A DNA stretch of 40,262 nucleotides from Bacteroidales bacterium UBA1715 (GTDB lineage: Bacteria > Bacteroidota > Bacteroidia > Bacteroidales > UBA1715). Below, piece by piece: positions 33,177 to 40,262 of this stretch. The stretch spans positions 1 through 40,262 of the forward strand of contig DCIX01000008.1 in the NCBI GenBank assembly GCA_002317135.1, written 5' to 3'. Under the pieces are notes generated by a model that did no database searches, was not told where the DNA came from, and worked only from the letters and a program-made list of their open reading frames with translations. Positions within the stretch are counted from its first letter, which is position 1. The number at the start of each line of letters is the position of its first letter. Both the position numbers and the translations under genes were made by a program.

Positions 33177-34670
33177 TTACGAATTTTTTCTATCTACTTT
33201 TAACGCACCTGTTCTCTTGAAATCTTCTGTACGAACAGTTACTTTTGTAATTCTATGTGTAGTTGGAAGTGTTGCATTTACTTCATTTACCATATTTTTG
33301 AAGAAAGCTTCGATTTCTTCCATTTTCTTACCTTCGAACATTTCCATACGAGGTAAAATTTCTATCGCAATTACTTGACTACCATCTTTATTATCTTCCT
33401 TAACAAGACAATCGCGTACTTCTGGGGCCAAGTTAAATGGTTCTTCAATACTTTCTGGGCTTACATTTTCGCCATTTGCAAGAACAATGATATTTTTGAT
33501 TCGACCAACAATATAAATGAATCCATCTTCATCTATTCTTGCCAAGTCCCCTGTTTTTAACCAACCATCTTCAGTCAATGTTTTTGCTGTTTCCTCTGGA
33601 TTTCCATAGTAACCAAGGAACACATTATCACCTCTATACCACAATTCGCCGTCAACAATCTTAACTTCTTGTTCAGGATAAACTTTACCAACAGATGTTG
33701 GTCTTTCATGTACATCCGCATTACCAGAAGTCAAGTTTGCACCTTCGGTCATACCATAACCAAACAACAATTTGATACCAATTTCATCAAATTCCTTAAC
33801 CAATTTTGGTGGCACATTTGCCGCACCAGAAATCACAAGTTTCAAATCTCCGCCTAAGAATTGTGGACCATACATTTTCACAAGACCTAACAAGATTTCG
33901 CACAAGCCAGGAACAAGAACCAACTTTGTTGGTTTTATCATTGGAAGTTTACCAATAGTTTGTTTCATATCTTCGGCAGAGAACCAAAGCGCACCTGTAT
34001 AAAATGCACCCATAGTGCTATAAATCAAACCAAACACATGGCTCAATGGCAAGAAACAAATTTGACGGTGTCCACATAATTGACTACCAGAAGCAAAACA
34101 TGCATTGAAACTACCACGCATAATTGCTCTATGTGGCAACAATGCACCTTTAGGAGCACCTGTTGTTCCACCAGTAAAGAATATAGCTGCAACATCGTTC
34201 TTGTCTACTGCAACAACTGGTGCTTTTTCTTCAGCCATACTTGTAGAAGAAATCACTTGACAAGTCACACCTTCAGCCAATGCTTTCATTTCATCGCGAA
34301 CAGCAAGAACTTTCACGCCAAACTTCATACAACAGCCAACAATAGCCTGTTGTGGCAATTGAGCTGGAAGGTTGATTGCTACATATCCTGCAGAAGTTAC
34401 AGCCAAAAACATTTCTACTGCATCAATAGATGTTTTTTCCAAAATAGCGACCTTATCACCTTTTTGAAGACCTAAACCATTCAAATACGCACGACGACGA
34501 GCTATTCGTTCACACATTTGTGCGTATGTGTATGTAACTACAGTATCGGAAACAGCAGGTCTGTCTGCCCATTTTTCTTCTATCCAAGTTACAAATTCTG
34601 GAATTGTTGAAATGTACTTTAATTGTGCTAATTCATCAGCAGGAATCAAATCATAAAAATAATTTCCCAT
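33177..34670 (-). CDS. AMP-dependent acyl ligase (acyl-CoA or acyl-ACP synthetase type)
   Basis: A 497-aa ANL-superfamily adenylating enzyme. The phosphate-binding loop is FFTGGTTGAPKGALLPH, the aromatic and TE motif FGYGMTEGAN, the hinge TGDLARIDEDGFIYIVGRIKN, and the C-terminal catalytic lysine should lie in FKRTGALKVDRKN. It activates a carboxylate as acyl-AMP and transfers it to a thiol. With a PlsC-like acyltransferase upstream and an ACP downstream, acyl-ACP synthetase activity is the best guess, similar to the fused Aas system of enterobacteria, but CoA as acceptor is not excluded. Confidence 0.9.
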   Translation of the reverse strand: MGNYFYDLIPADELAQLKYISTIPEFVTWIEEKWADRPAVSDTVVTYTYAQMCERIARRRAYLNGLGLQKGDKVAILEKTSIDAVEMFLAVTSAGYVAINLPAQLPQQAIVGCCMKFGVKVLAVRDEMKALAEGVTCQVISSTSMAEEKAPVVAVDKNDVAAIFFTGGTTGAPKGALLPHRAIMRGSFNACFASGSQLCGHRQICFLPLSHVFGLIYSTMGAFYTGALWFSAEDMKQTIGKLPMIKPTKLVLVPGLCEILLGLVKMYGPQFLGGDLKLVISGAANVPPKLVKEFDEIGIKLLFGYGMTEGANLTSGNADVHERPTSVGKVYPEQEVKIVDGELWYRGDNVFLGYYGNPEETAKTLTEDGWLKTGDLARIDEDGFIYIVGRIKNIIVLANGENVSPESIEEPFNLAPEVRDCLVKEDNKDGSQVIAIEILPRMEMFEGKKMEEIEAFFKNMVNEVNATLPTTHRITKVTVRTEDFKRTGALKVDRKNS

Positions 34671-34723
34671 GTTATCTATATTTTAATTATATCTGTTTTA
34701 CGAGGCGTATGAGCACCTCTACT

Positions 34724-35386
34724 TTAATTATTTACTTTTCGTCTTTCTGGATATTTTTCCCACATTTTTGCCTGCATTTCAAGCATTTTCGTATGGAGTT
34801 TTTCCGTTTGCTCTGCTATATAATCTGCATTCATACCACTTGTTGGAGCATCAAGCACAAACTGATCACTCACAAGCAATCGAATTCGTTTACCCAAAAA
34901 CCAATGATATGGTCCATCAATATAAATCATAACCAACGGAACTTGTGCCAATGCTGCAATTGTGGTAATACCAGAATGGAAAGGAAGAATTTCCCCATTA
35001 TGTCCGTGGCGACCTTCCGGATAAATCGCAATATGTTCTTTTTGATTTTTTAATTTATCTATTGCCTGATAAATCCAACTTGTATCAAGTTGCTGACGGT
35101 CAATAGGAATACAATTCATGTGACGGAAGAAAAAAGCTTGTTTTGGATCGGCAAATCTATCTTTTGCTGCCATGTGACAGATTTTCTTTGAAAAGAATTT
35201 AGAACCTATAACCATCCCGTCCAAATGCCAAATATGGTTACTTACAATAATACAAGGTTCCGATAGTAACTTACCCTTACTTTCCTTATTAACATATTCC
35301 AACTTCGGACGAAAAAATAAATGCACCAAACAGAATATTAATCCCTTTAAAACCGCATCAAAGCATTTTGTAATAAGATTTTTCAT
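34724..35386 (-). CDS. PlsC-like lysophospholipid acyltransferase
   Basis: A 220-aa 1-acylglycerol-phosphate acyltransferase family protein. The catalytic H-x4-D motif is in SNHIWHLDG (about residues 50-58), and the acyl-acceptor block is YPEGRHGHNGEILPFHSG. A hydrophobic N-terminal segment (CFDAVLKGLIFCLVHLFF) should place it at the inner membrane. It likely acylates a lysophospholipid or another lipid. First gene of a three-gene module with the acyl ligase (54 bp downstream) and ACP. Confidence 0.88.
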   Translation of the reverse strand: MKNLITKCFDAVLKGLIFCLVHLFFRPKLEYVNKESKGKLLSEPCIIVSNHIWHLDGMVIGSKFFSKKICHMAAKDRFADPKQAFFFRHMNCIPIDRQQLDTSWIYQAIDKLKNQKEHIAIYPEGRHGHNGEILPFHSGITTIAALAQVPLVMIYIDGPYHWFLGKRIRLLVSDQFVLDAPTSGMNADYIAEQTEKLHTKMLEMQAKMWEKYPERRKVNN

Positions 35387-35400
35387 TCCACTATTTTCTA

Positions 35401-35408
35401 CAAAAATA
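35401..35408 (-). promoter_or_regulatory. -7 element of the acyltransferase-ligase-ACP module
   Basis: TATTTTTG on the minus strand fits TAnnTTTG, 14 bp before the acyltransferase ATG. Confidence 0.45.
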
Positions 35409-35493
35409 AAAAAAATACACGTTTTAAGATTTACATTATGACTAAAGTAGCAAAAATATATACTAACAAACCTTTATTATAGTTAAAAAGGAT

Positions 35494-36777
35494 TTATTCC
35501 GTCTTTCCTGATGGTGTTTTCCCTTCGTTATTCTTTTTCTTATAAAAGAAGCGTTTTTTACCACCATTATTTTTATTTGCATGATGACTATGATTGAAAT
35601 GTCGCTTCGGTTTTGGCTGATATTCTTTCCATTCCGGAGCTTCACCCAACTCTTGTGGCAACGGAATTTTATCAATAGAACGCTCTATTAAATGCTCTAT
35701 TTTGTGGAATTTTGGAACATCCACATCGCTAATAAACGTAATGGCCTCTCCTTTTGCATCAGCACGAGCTGTTCTTCCCACACGGTGTACATAATCGGCT
35801 GCATCACGCGGAACATCAAAATTAATCACCAAATTAATGCCCTTAATATCAATTCCGCGACTCAACACATCGGTAGCAACTAATATTCGTGTTTGTTTTG
35901 CACGGAAACGCAACAACACTTCTTCTCGTTCAGCCTGTTCAAAATCTGAAGATATGCCATCTATTGTAACATTGCGTATTTTCTTCTTTATTGCAGAAAC
36001 AATTGAATGTATATTTTTCTTTGTTGATGTAAAAATGATAATACTATCATAATCAGGATTTTGCTCTAAAATATGAGTAATCAAATCAACTTTTTGATGA
36101 GGGTACGCCATATAGGCAGACTGTTTTACTCCCTCCGCAGGTTTGGCAATCGCAATGGAAACAATTTTGGGCTCATGCAAAATCGTTTGTGCCAACTTTT
36201 GAATTTCGGGAGCCATTGTCGCACTAAACAACATAGTCTGTCGTTTTTGCGGAACATACGACAAAATCTGACGAATATCGTCTATAAATCCCATATCAAG
36301 CATTCTATCAGCCTCATCTAAAACAAGGTGACGCAAATTCTTCATCGAAACATATCCTAAGCGTAAATGTGCCATAAGTCGTCCTGGTGTTGCAATGATG
36401 ACATTCGTACCTTCGGTAAAGGCATTTTTTTGCGAATCCCAATCAGCACCTTTGTCACCACCATAAACTGCCTTACTTGTAGTATCAGTAAAATACGAAA
36501 ATCCCTGTAATTCCTGGTCTATTTGTATAGCCAATTCCCGCGTTGGAACAATTATCAACGAAGTAAATCCGTGCGAACCATTCTTCACTAAATCCTGTAA
36601 AATTGGTATCAAAAATGTCGCAGTTTTTCCTGTTCCCGTCTGTGCACAAGCAAGTAAATCATTACCTTGTAACGCAAGGGGAATCGCCTGTTCTTGAATA
36701 GGAGACGCTTTTTCAAATCTCATATATGAAATTGCTTCCAACAACTTATCGTCTATTTGTAGTTCTTCAAATGTCAT
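35494..36777 (-). CDS. DEAD-box ATP-dependent RNA helicase, RhlE-like
   Basis: A 427-aa SF2 helicase. Motifs in order: Q-motif (KASPIQEQAIPLAL), I (AQTGTGKT), Ia (PTRELAIQ), Ib (TPGRL), II (LDEADRMLDMGF), III (SAT in LFSATMAP), IV (IIIFTSTKKN), V (ATDVLSRGIDI) and VI (HRVGRTARA). A basic, low-complexity C-terminal tail (HFNHSHHANKNNGGKKRFFYKKK) should bind RNA. Probably acts in ribosome assembly or RNA decay. Single gene; promoter TATTTTTG at 36799-36806. Confidence 0.95.
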   Translation of the reverse strand: MTFEELQIDDKLLEAISYMRFEKASPIQEQAIPLALQGNDLLACAQTGTGKTATFLIPILQDLVKNGSHGFTSLIIVPTRELAIQIDQELQGFSYFTDTTSKAVYGGDKGADWDSQKNAFTEGTNVIIATPGRLMAHLRLGYVSMKNLRHLVLDEADRMLDMGFIDDIRQILSYVPQKRQTMLFSATMAPEIQKLAQTILHEPKIVSIAIAKPAEGVKQSAYMAYPHQKVDLITHILEQNPDYDSIIIFTSTKKNIHSIVSAIKKKIRNVTIDGISSDFEQAEREEVLLRFRAKQTRILVATDVLSRGIDIKGINLVINFDVPRDAADYVHRVGRTARADAKGEAITFISDVDVPKFHKIEHLIERSIDKIPLPQELGEAPEWKEYQPKPKRHFNHSHHANKNNGGKKRFFYKKKNNEGKTPSGKTE

Positions 36778-36798
36778 AATGCACTTTGTTTCGTATTA

Positions 36799-36806
36799 CA
36801 AAAATA
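36799..36806 (-). promoter_or_regulatory. -7 element of the helicase gene
   Basis: TATTTTTG on the minus strand fits TAnnTTTG, 21 bp before the ATG. It is divergent from the metallopeptidase promoter. Confidence 0.45.
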
Positions 36807-36853
36807 TACAAATATGAACGAACAAAAAAGTAAACGCATATTATGTAAATCGT

Positions 36854-36861
36854 TATTTTTG
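36854..36861 (+). promoter_or_regulatory. -7 element of the metallopeptidase gene
   Basis: TATTTTTG fits TAnnTTTG, 16 bp before the ATG at 36878. Confidence 0.45.
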
Positions 36862-36877
36862 CAAAAAACAATTTATT

Positions 36878-37750
36878 ATGAGATTAACAGGAAGACGCGA
36901 AAGCACAAATGTAGAAGATCGTCGCGGAATAAGCGGTGGTACAAAAGCTGGGTTAGGTATCGGTGGAATTATTGTCATTGCTCTTATGACCTTCCTTTCT
37001 GGAGGCGATTTAGGTGATGTTGTAACTAATGTAGTTCAAAACGGTGGCGTAGAAGCATTACAAGGAGCAAGTCAAGAAAATAATACAAAATTCACCAAAG
37101 AAGAAGAAGAACTTGCTAAATTCTCCAGACAAATTCTTGCAGGAACCGAAGATGTTTGGTCTGAAGTTTTCCGAAAAATGGGTAAAAAATACACTCCGCC
37201 AACATTAGTTTTATTCACAGGACAAGTTTCGAGTGCCTGCGGAAACGCAAGTTCATCTGTTGGTCCATTCTATTGCTCTGGCGACCAAAAACTATACATA
37301 GACCTTTCGTTCTTTACACAAATGAAAAAGCAACTTGGTGCAGATGGCGATTTTGCATACGCATACGTTATTGCCCACGAAGTTGGCCACCATGTAGAAA
37401 ATTTATTGGGAACGCTTAACGAAGCACATAGCCAAATGAACAAGACAAACAAAACTGCCGCGAACAAAATCAGCATACGCCTTGAATTACTTGCCGACTA
37501 CTACGCTGGTGTTTGGGCACACTACGACAATCAAAAATATCAATCACTTGAAAAAGGTGATGTAGAAGAAGCTATTGATTGCGCACAAAAAATTGGAGAC
37601 AATTATCTACAAGAAAAAGCAAGAGGCTACAGCCAACCTGAAAGTTTCACACACGGAACATCTAAACAACGCATGAAGTGGTTAAACCTTGGCATCGAAA
37701 CTGGTGATATGAATACCACAACGTTCGGAATTCCAGAAAAAGATTTATAA
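36878..37750 (+). CDS. YpfJ-type neutral zinc metallopeptidase
   Basis: A 290-aa membrane-anchored protein. RLTGRRESTNVEDRRG at the N-terminus is the family signature, followed by one membrane segment (about residues 25-44, AGLGIGGIIVIALMTFLSGG). The extracytoplasmic domain has CGNASSSVGPFYCSGDQKLYIDLSFF and the HExxH zinc site in VIAHEVGHHVENLLG, with LELLADYYAGVWAHY carrying the third ligand region. Peptidase activity is predicted from the motif; the natural substrate is unknown. Plus-strand single gene converging on the Ser/Thr-rich protein, with a shared bidirectional terminator. Confidence 0.92.
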   Translation: MRLTGRRESTNVEDRRGISGGTKAGLGIGGIIVIALMTFLSGGDLGDVVTNVVQNGGVEALQGASQENNTKFTKEEEELAKFSRQILAGTEDVWSEVFRKMGKKYTPPTLVLFTGQVSSACGNASSSVGPFYCSGDQKLYIDLSFFTQMKKQLGADGDFAYAYVIAHEVGHHVENLLGTLNEAHSQMNKTNKTAANKISIRLELLADYYAGVWAHYDNQKYQSLEKGDVEEAIDCAQKIGDNYLQEKARGYSQPESFTHGTSKQRMKWLNLGIETGDMNTTTFGIPEKDL

Positions 37751-37770
37751 TAGTTTTCACGATAAAACGA

Positions 37771-37802
37771 AAAAAAGGTTACCAAAACTGGTAACCTTTT
37801 TT
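37771..37802. terminator. Bidirectional intrinsic terminator
   Basis: AAAAAAGGTTACC (37771-37783) pairs perfectly with its complement (37790-37802). A-run before and T-run after the GC part allow termination of both the plus-strand peptidase and the minus-strand tail protein. Confidence 0.85.
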
Positions 37803-37821
37803 TATGTAAGCAATAGCTTGC

Positions 37822-38520
37822 TTATTGTCTTGTGCTTTGAGATCTTGTGCTCGTATTACTATCAGAAGAACTACTTGTACGAGTAGAACTTGATCTTGTT
37901 GTACTTGAAGAAGAACTACTATTTGTTGAACTCTTCACTTGATTTGTAGAAGATGTTCTTGTACTTGCACTCTTTTCTGTGCTTGTTTTTGGAGTAGATG
38001 TAGTAGTACTAGCTGGTTTTGATGATCTTGTTGAGTTAGTATTTCTTACTTCTCCGTGAACACCACTTTTATTATTAGACGATGTAGCTGGTTTTACAGG
38101 AGCAGGCTTTGCATGTCCTTTTGGAGCCACACGTACTGGTTCTGAATGAACAACATGAGTGTGATGTTCTACTCTATGTGGATATGCCACAGTTACAATT
38201 GTTACTGGTTTCGTATATTTGTTTGAAGAAACATATATATGATTATCACCTGTGAAAGTTGCAACAACTCGAGAGTTTCTTGGAACATCAATACGGCAAT
38301 CGTACAACAATTCTTGACGAGCACTCTCTGTGTAAATTTCTACTCTATAAGTACCACGAATCAAATTTGATACAGTTACTTGACTGTAGTAAGAGTAATA
38401 TTTTTCGCCATTAATGTATACTGAGAATGGAACATCAACTTCACCTCTAATAACTAATTCCGAAGCAAACATCTGTACTGTACAGAATATAATTGCTAAT
38501 ACTGAAAATACTCGTTTCAT
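37822..38520 (-). CDS. Secreted protein with Ser/Thr/Arg-rich low-complexity tail
   Basis: A 232-aa protein with a signal peptide (MKRVFSVLAIIFCTVQMFA). A compact beta-rich domain follows (about 20-100: ELVIRGEVDVPFSVYINGEKYY...GTYRVEIYTESARQELL), then a His/Pro linker (about 110-145: YPHRVEHHTHVVHSEP, GHAKPAPVKPA) and about 80 residues made almost only of Ser, Thr, Arg, Lys and Asn. The N-terminal domain resembles the short surface domains seen in front of Bacteroidota repeat proteins, but I do not recognise a named family. An AGGAGG (38529-38534) lies 9 bp before the ATG, which is unusual in this phylum. The tail is positively charged and may contact DNA, LPS or cell wall; this is speculation. 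Confidence 0.8.
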   Translation of the reverse strand: MKRVFSVLAIIFCTVQMFASELVIRGEVDVPFSVYINGEKYYSYYSQVTVSNLIRGTYRVEIYTESARQELLYDCRIDVPRNSRVVATFTGDNHIYVSSNKYTKPVTIVTVAYPHRVEHHTHVVHSEPVRVAPKGHAKPAPVKPATSSNNKSGVHGEVRNTNSTRSSKPASTTTSTPKTSTEKSASTRTSSTNQVKSSTNSSSSSSTTRSSSTRTSSSSDSNTSTRSQSTRQ

Positions 38521-38528
38521 AACTCTAT

Positions 38529-38534
38529 CCTCCT
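38529..38534 (-). promoter_or_regulatory. Canonical Shine-Dalgarno site of the tail-protein gene
   Basis: AGGAGG on the minus strand, 8 bases before the ATG. Most genes of this window have only A-rich sequence at this place, so this one stands out. Confidence 0.7.
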
Positions 38535-38615
38535 AAATATTAAAATCATTAAATTCGTTTTATCAATTGTAAAGCAAATCTCGTGCCAAAAAATATTTTA
38601 TTCAATATCAATAAT

Positions 38616-39548
38616 TTACACACAATAATAAATAACAACAACAGTACTTATTGAAATAACAAACCATAAAATCACACCTAAAACCAATGGTTTTGCACCA
38701 ACAGTTTTTATTGTTGCTATAGAAAGACCACCACCAATTAAGAACAATGTAAGTCCTAAAATTCGTTTCGAAATGCCAACAACAGCCGAAGTTAATGCTT
38801 CAGGCAAAGGTAAATAGGTATTTGCCACCATTGCAAGCACAAACAATAATATGAACCATGGAATGCTAACTTTTTTACCTTTCGCATGGAATATCACAGT
38901 AGAAACAAGTGCTAATGGAATTATCCATAAAGCTCGAGTCAATTTTATTGTGGTAGCCACCTTCAAAGCTTCATCTCCAAAAGCCGCACCTGCACCAACA
39001 ACAGAACTCGTGTCGTGAATAGCTATCGCAGCCCAAGTTCCAAATTGTTGTTCATTCATATTTAACAAATGCCCGATTTCTGGAAAAATGAACAAAGCCA
39101 CCGCATTAAGCACAAAAATCGTTGCTAATGCAATTGATGTATCATGTTCGTCTGCATCAATAACAGGTGCAACTGCGGCAATCGCACTACCACCACAAAT
39201 TGCAGTTCCTGCCGAAATCAAATACGCATTTTTAGGATGAACATTCATAAGTTTTCCCAAAGCTACTCCCAAAAGCATAACACCAATAACGGAAACGATA
39301 GTAAAAATCATTCCTTCCTTACCAGCCGCAAGCGATTCATAGAGATTCATATTAAATCCCAAACCAACAACAGCAACCTGTAACAATATTTTTGATACTT
39401 TTTTGGAAAATATTGGATACGGATTACCCAATGTCAACGCTAATAAAATACCAAAAAACAAAGCAATTGCTGGAGATACAAAAATAGATGCAATAGCCAA
39501 AACGACAAATAATACCTGGGAAATCAATGTATATTGTGTGTCTTTCAT
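38616..39548 (-). CDS. YeiH / UPF0324 family membrane protein
   Basis: A 310-aa inner-membrane protein with about ten hydrophobic segments. YLISAGTAICGGSAIAAVAPVI is the family signature, and FGILLALTLGNPYPIFSKKV, AAIAIHDTSSVVGAGAAFG and RILGLTLFLIGGGLSI also match. Members are annotated as putative sulfate exporters, but transport has not been generally established. The frame opens at a TTG at 39560; the ATG at 39548 (MKDTQYT) is the better start. There is no clear terminator right after it. Confidence 0.9.
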   Translation of the reverse strand: MKDTQYTLISQVLFVVLAIASIFVSPAIALFFGILLALTLGNPYPIFSKKVSKILLQVAVVGLGFNMNLYESLAAGKEGMIFTIVSVIGVMLLGVALGKLMNVHPKNAYLISAGTAICGGSAIAAVAPVIDADEHDTSIALATIFVLNAVALFIFPEIGHLLNMNEQQFGTWAAIAIHDTSSVVGAGAAFGDEALKVATTIKLTRALWIIPLALVSTVIFHAKGKKVSIPWFILLFVLAMVANTYLPLPEALTSAVVGISKRILGLTLFLIGGGLSIATIKTVGAKPLVLGVILWFVISISTVVVIYYCV

Positions 39549-39569
39549 TTTTTGAAACAATTATAAAAC

Positions 39570-39596
39570 AAAAAAGCCCAACTTTCGTTAGGCTTC
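39570..39596 (-). terminator. Intrinsic terminator of tRNA-Asp
   Basis: AGCC plus AAC pairs with GTT plus GGCT around a TTTC loop, followed on the minus strand by a T-run. It separates tRNA-Asp from the YeiH-type gene. Confidence 0.75.
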
Positions 39597-39599
39597 TTG

Positions 39600-39673
39600 C
39601 GGTGCGGACGGGACTCGAACCCGCGACCCTCGGCGTGACAGGCCGATATTCTAACCAGCTGAACTACCGCACC
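39600..39673 (-). tRNA. tRNA-Asp (anticodon GTC)
   Basis: A 74-nt tRNA on the minus strand. The acceptor GGTGCGG pairs with CCGCACC, with G as discriminator as expected for Asp. The anticodon loop CTGTCAC lies in a CGGC/GCCG stem. The T-arm has GGGTTCGAGTCCC. No CCA is encoded. Confidence 0.95.
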
Positions 39674-39687
39674 AGATTTTCGATGTG

Positions 39688-39695
39688 CAAATGTA
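39688..39695 (-). promoter_or_regulatory. -7 element of tRNA-Asp
   Basis: TACATTTG on the minus strand, 14 bp before the tRNA 5' end; identical to the -7 box of the tRNA-Gly/tRNA-Leu unit. Confidence 0.5.
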
Positions 39696-39885
39696 CACTT
39701 TTTTTCATTCACACAAACACTTTCAATAGTTTTTTTCTACAAAATCTTTTTAAGCTACTTCAAACCACTGTTTTTCAACACTTTAAAATTTTATATTTTA
39801 TTCTATTTAAGCCAAGCCTACATATTTATTAGCCTAAAATTATAATTCAAGCGGTCCTCTATTCACAAGAATAAGAGATTTTCAC

Positions 39886-39893
39886 TACCTTTG
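39886..39893 (+). promoter_or_regulatory. -7 element of the last gene
   Basis: TACCTTTG fits TAnnTTTG, 35 bp before the ATG at 39929. The 200 bp before it hold no other feature I can support. Confidence 0.5.
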
Positions 39894-39928
39894 CCAATAT
39901 AAATACCGATTTTTATCTTCATTCGAAA

Positions 39929-40262
39929 ATGAAAAAGTCTTTCACAATACTATTTTTTATATGTAACATTTTACTTGCCAACTATTGCTTTTCGCAGACA
40001 ATATTATGGAATGTTGGACACGATTTTATTGGCGACAACAGAGAATTCACAACCAATTACGGCTATCCTGAGACAATATTAGGAACTCGCCTTTCGCTTA
40101 CTGGCGGACTTGAAATAGATAGCAATCAAGCTATTTTCGCTGGTGGGAGCTATATGATTGAACATGGCGAAAAGATGTTTGCACATGAGCCTGTTCTTAC
40201 TTGTTATTATCAATACACAAACAATTTTATGAAGTTTCAGATTGGTTCTTTCCCAATTGAAA
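39929..40262 (+). CDS. Secreted, possibly outer-membrane beta-barrel protein (partial, 3' end outside)
   Basis: Open to the window edge with 111 codons visible. Signal peptide MKKSFTILFFICNILLANYC, cleaved near FSQ. The mature part has alternating short beta-strand patterns rich in aromatic residues and glycine (ETILGTRLSLTGGLEID, AIFAGGSYMIEHGEKMF, PVLTCYYQYTNNFMKFQIG), which fits the start of a porin-like or other outer-membrane barrel. The family cannot be named from this fragment. A TACCTTTG promoter element precedes it. Confidence 0.75.
   Translation, partial: MKKSFTILFFICNILLANYCFSQTILWNVGHDFIGDNREFTTNYGYPETILGTRLSLTGGLEIDSNQAIFAGGSYMIEHGEKMFAHEPVLTCYYQYTNNFMKFQIGSFPIE

Overview
The window is a chromosomal stretch of an AT-rich member of the Bacteroidota, most likely Bacteroidales. 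The evidence is: repeated TAnnTTTG promoter elements instead of sigma-70 boxes, a type IX secretion (T9SS) C-terminal sorting domain, SGNH, GH2 and GH31 carbohydrate-active lipoproteins, and Bacteroidota-typical proteins throughout (TP0108-type phosphofructokinase, DUF4143 ATPase, DUF1016 nuclease). I cannot assign genus or species from the sequence alone. Almost every gene is on the minus strand. No phage, transposase, CRISPR array or rRNA was seen.

Left part (1-9300). A highly structured RNA with its own terminator, resembling 6S/Bacteroidales-1 RNA, opens the window. It faces a DUF1016 PDDEXK nuclease gene and an AAA/DUF4143 ATPase gene that has a 33-bp tandem repeat upstream. Then come a secreted sialate O-acetylesterase-like protein, class II fructose-bisphosphate aldolase, a pfkA-murI pair coupled by a TAATG overlap, and a membrane-associated GT2 glycosyltransferase.

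Centre-left (9300-19020). A two-gene operon encodes a lipoprotein GH2 beta-galactosidase-like enzyme and a lipoprotein GH31 alpha-xylosidase/alpha-glucosidase with an inserted PA14 domain. This pair would suit trimming of xyloglucan-type oligosaccharides. A small zinc-ribbon protein follows. Next is a tight operon of a TPR/PD40 envelope protein, recX and prfB; prfB carries the classic +1 programmed frameshift, so its true CDS is split across two frames.

Centre (19200-23460). An accessory, partly decaying secretion locus: a C10 cysteine peptidase with a T9SS signal, a companion lipoprotein, a fibre-like protein gene broken by one in-frame TAG, and a divergent AraC-type regulator whose coding frame extends upstream of any ATG/GTG/TTG, as if the start codon had been lost (ATA).

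Centre-right (23570-30000). tRNA-Gln, the rpsF-rpsR-rplI operon, tRNA-Ser, an HD phosphohydrolase, a second PA14-containing GH31 with the PA14 domain at a different place in the fold, and tRNA-Gly/tRNA-Leu. A KilA-N gene follows, flanked by direct repeats that contain a long hairpin; the left repeat also includes a copy of the last codons of the KilA-N gene. This is the most unusual architecture in the window.

Right part (29950-40262). pyrD and argS; a module of PlsC-like acyltransferase, AMP-dependent acyl ligase and acyl carrier protein, with a terminator hairpin just before the carrier gene; a DEAD-box helicase; a YpfJ-type zinc metallopeptidase; a secreted protein with a Ser/Thr/Arg-rich tail; a YeiH-type membrane protein; tRNA-Asp; and the start of a secreted, possibly outer-membrane protein cut by the window edge.
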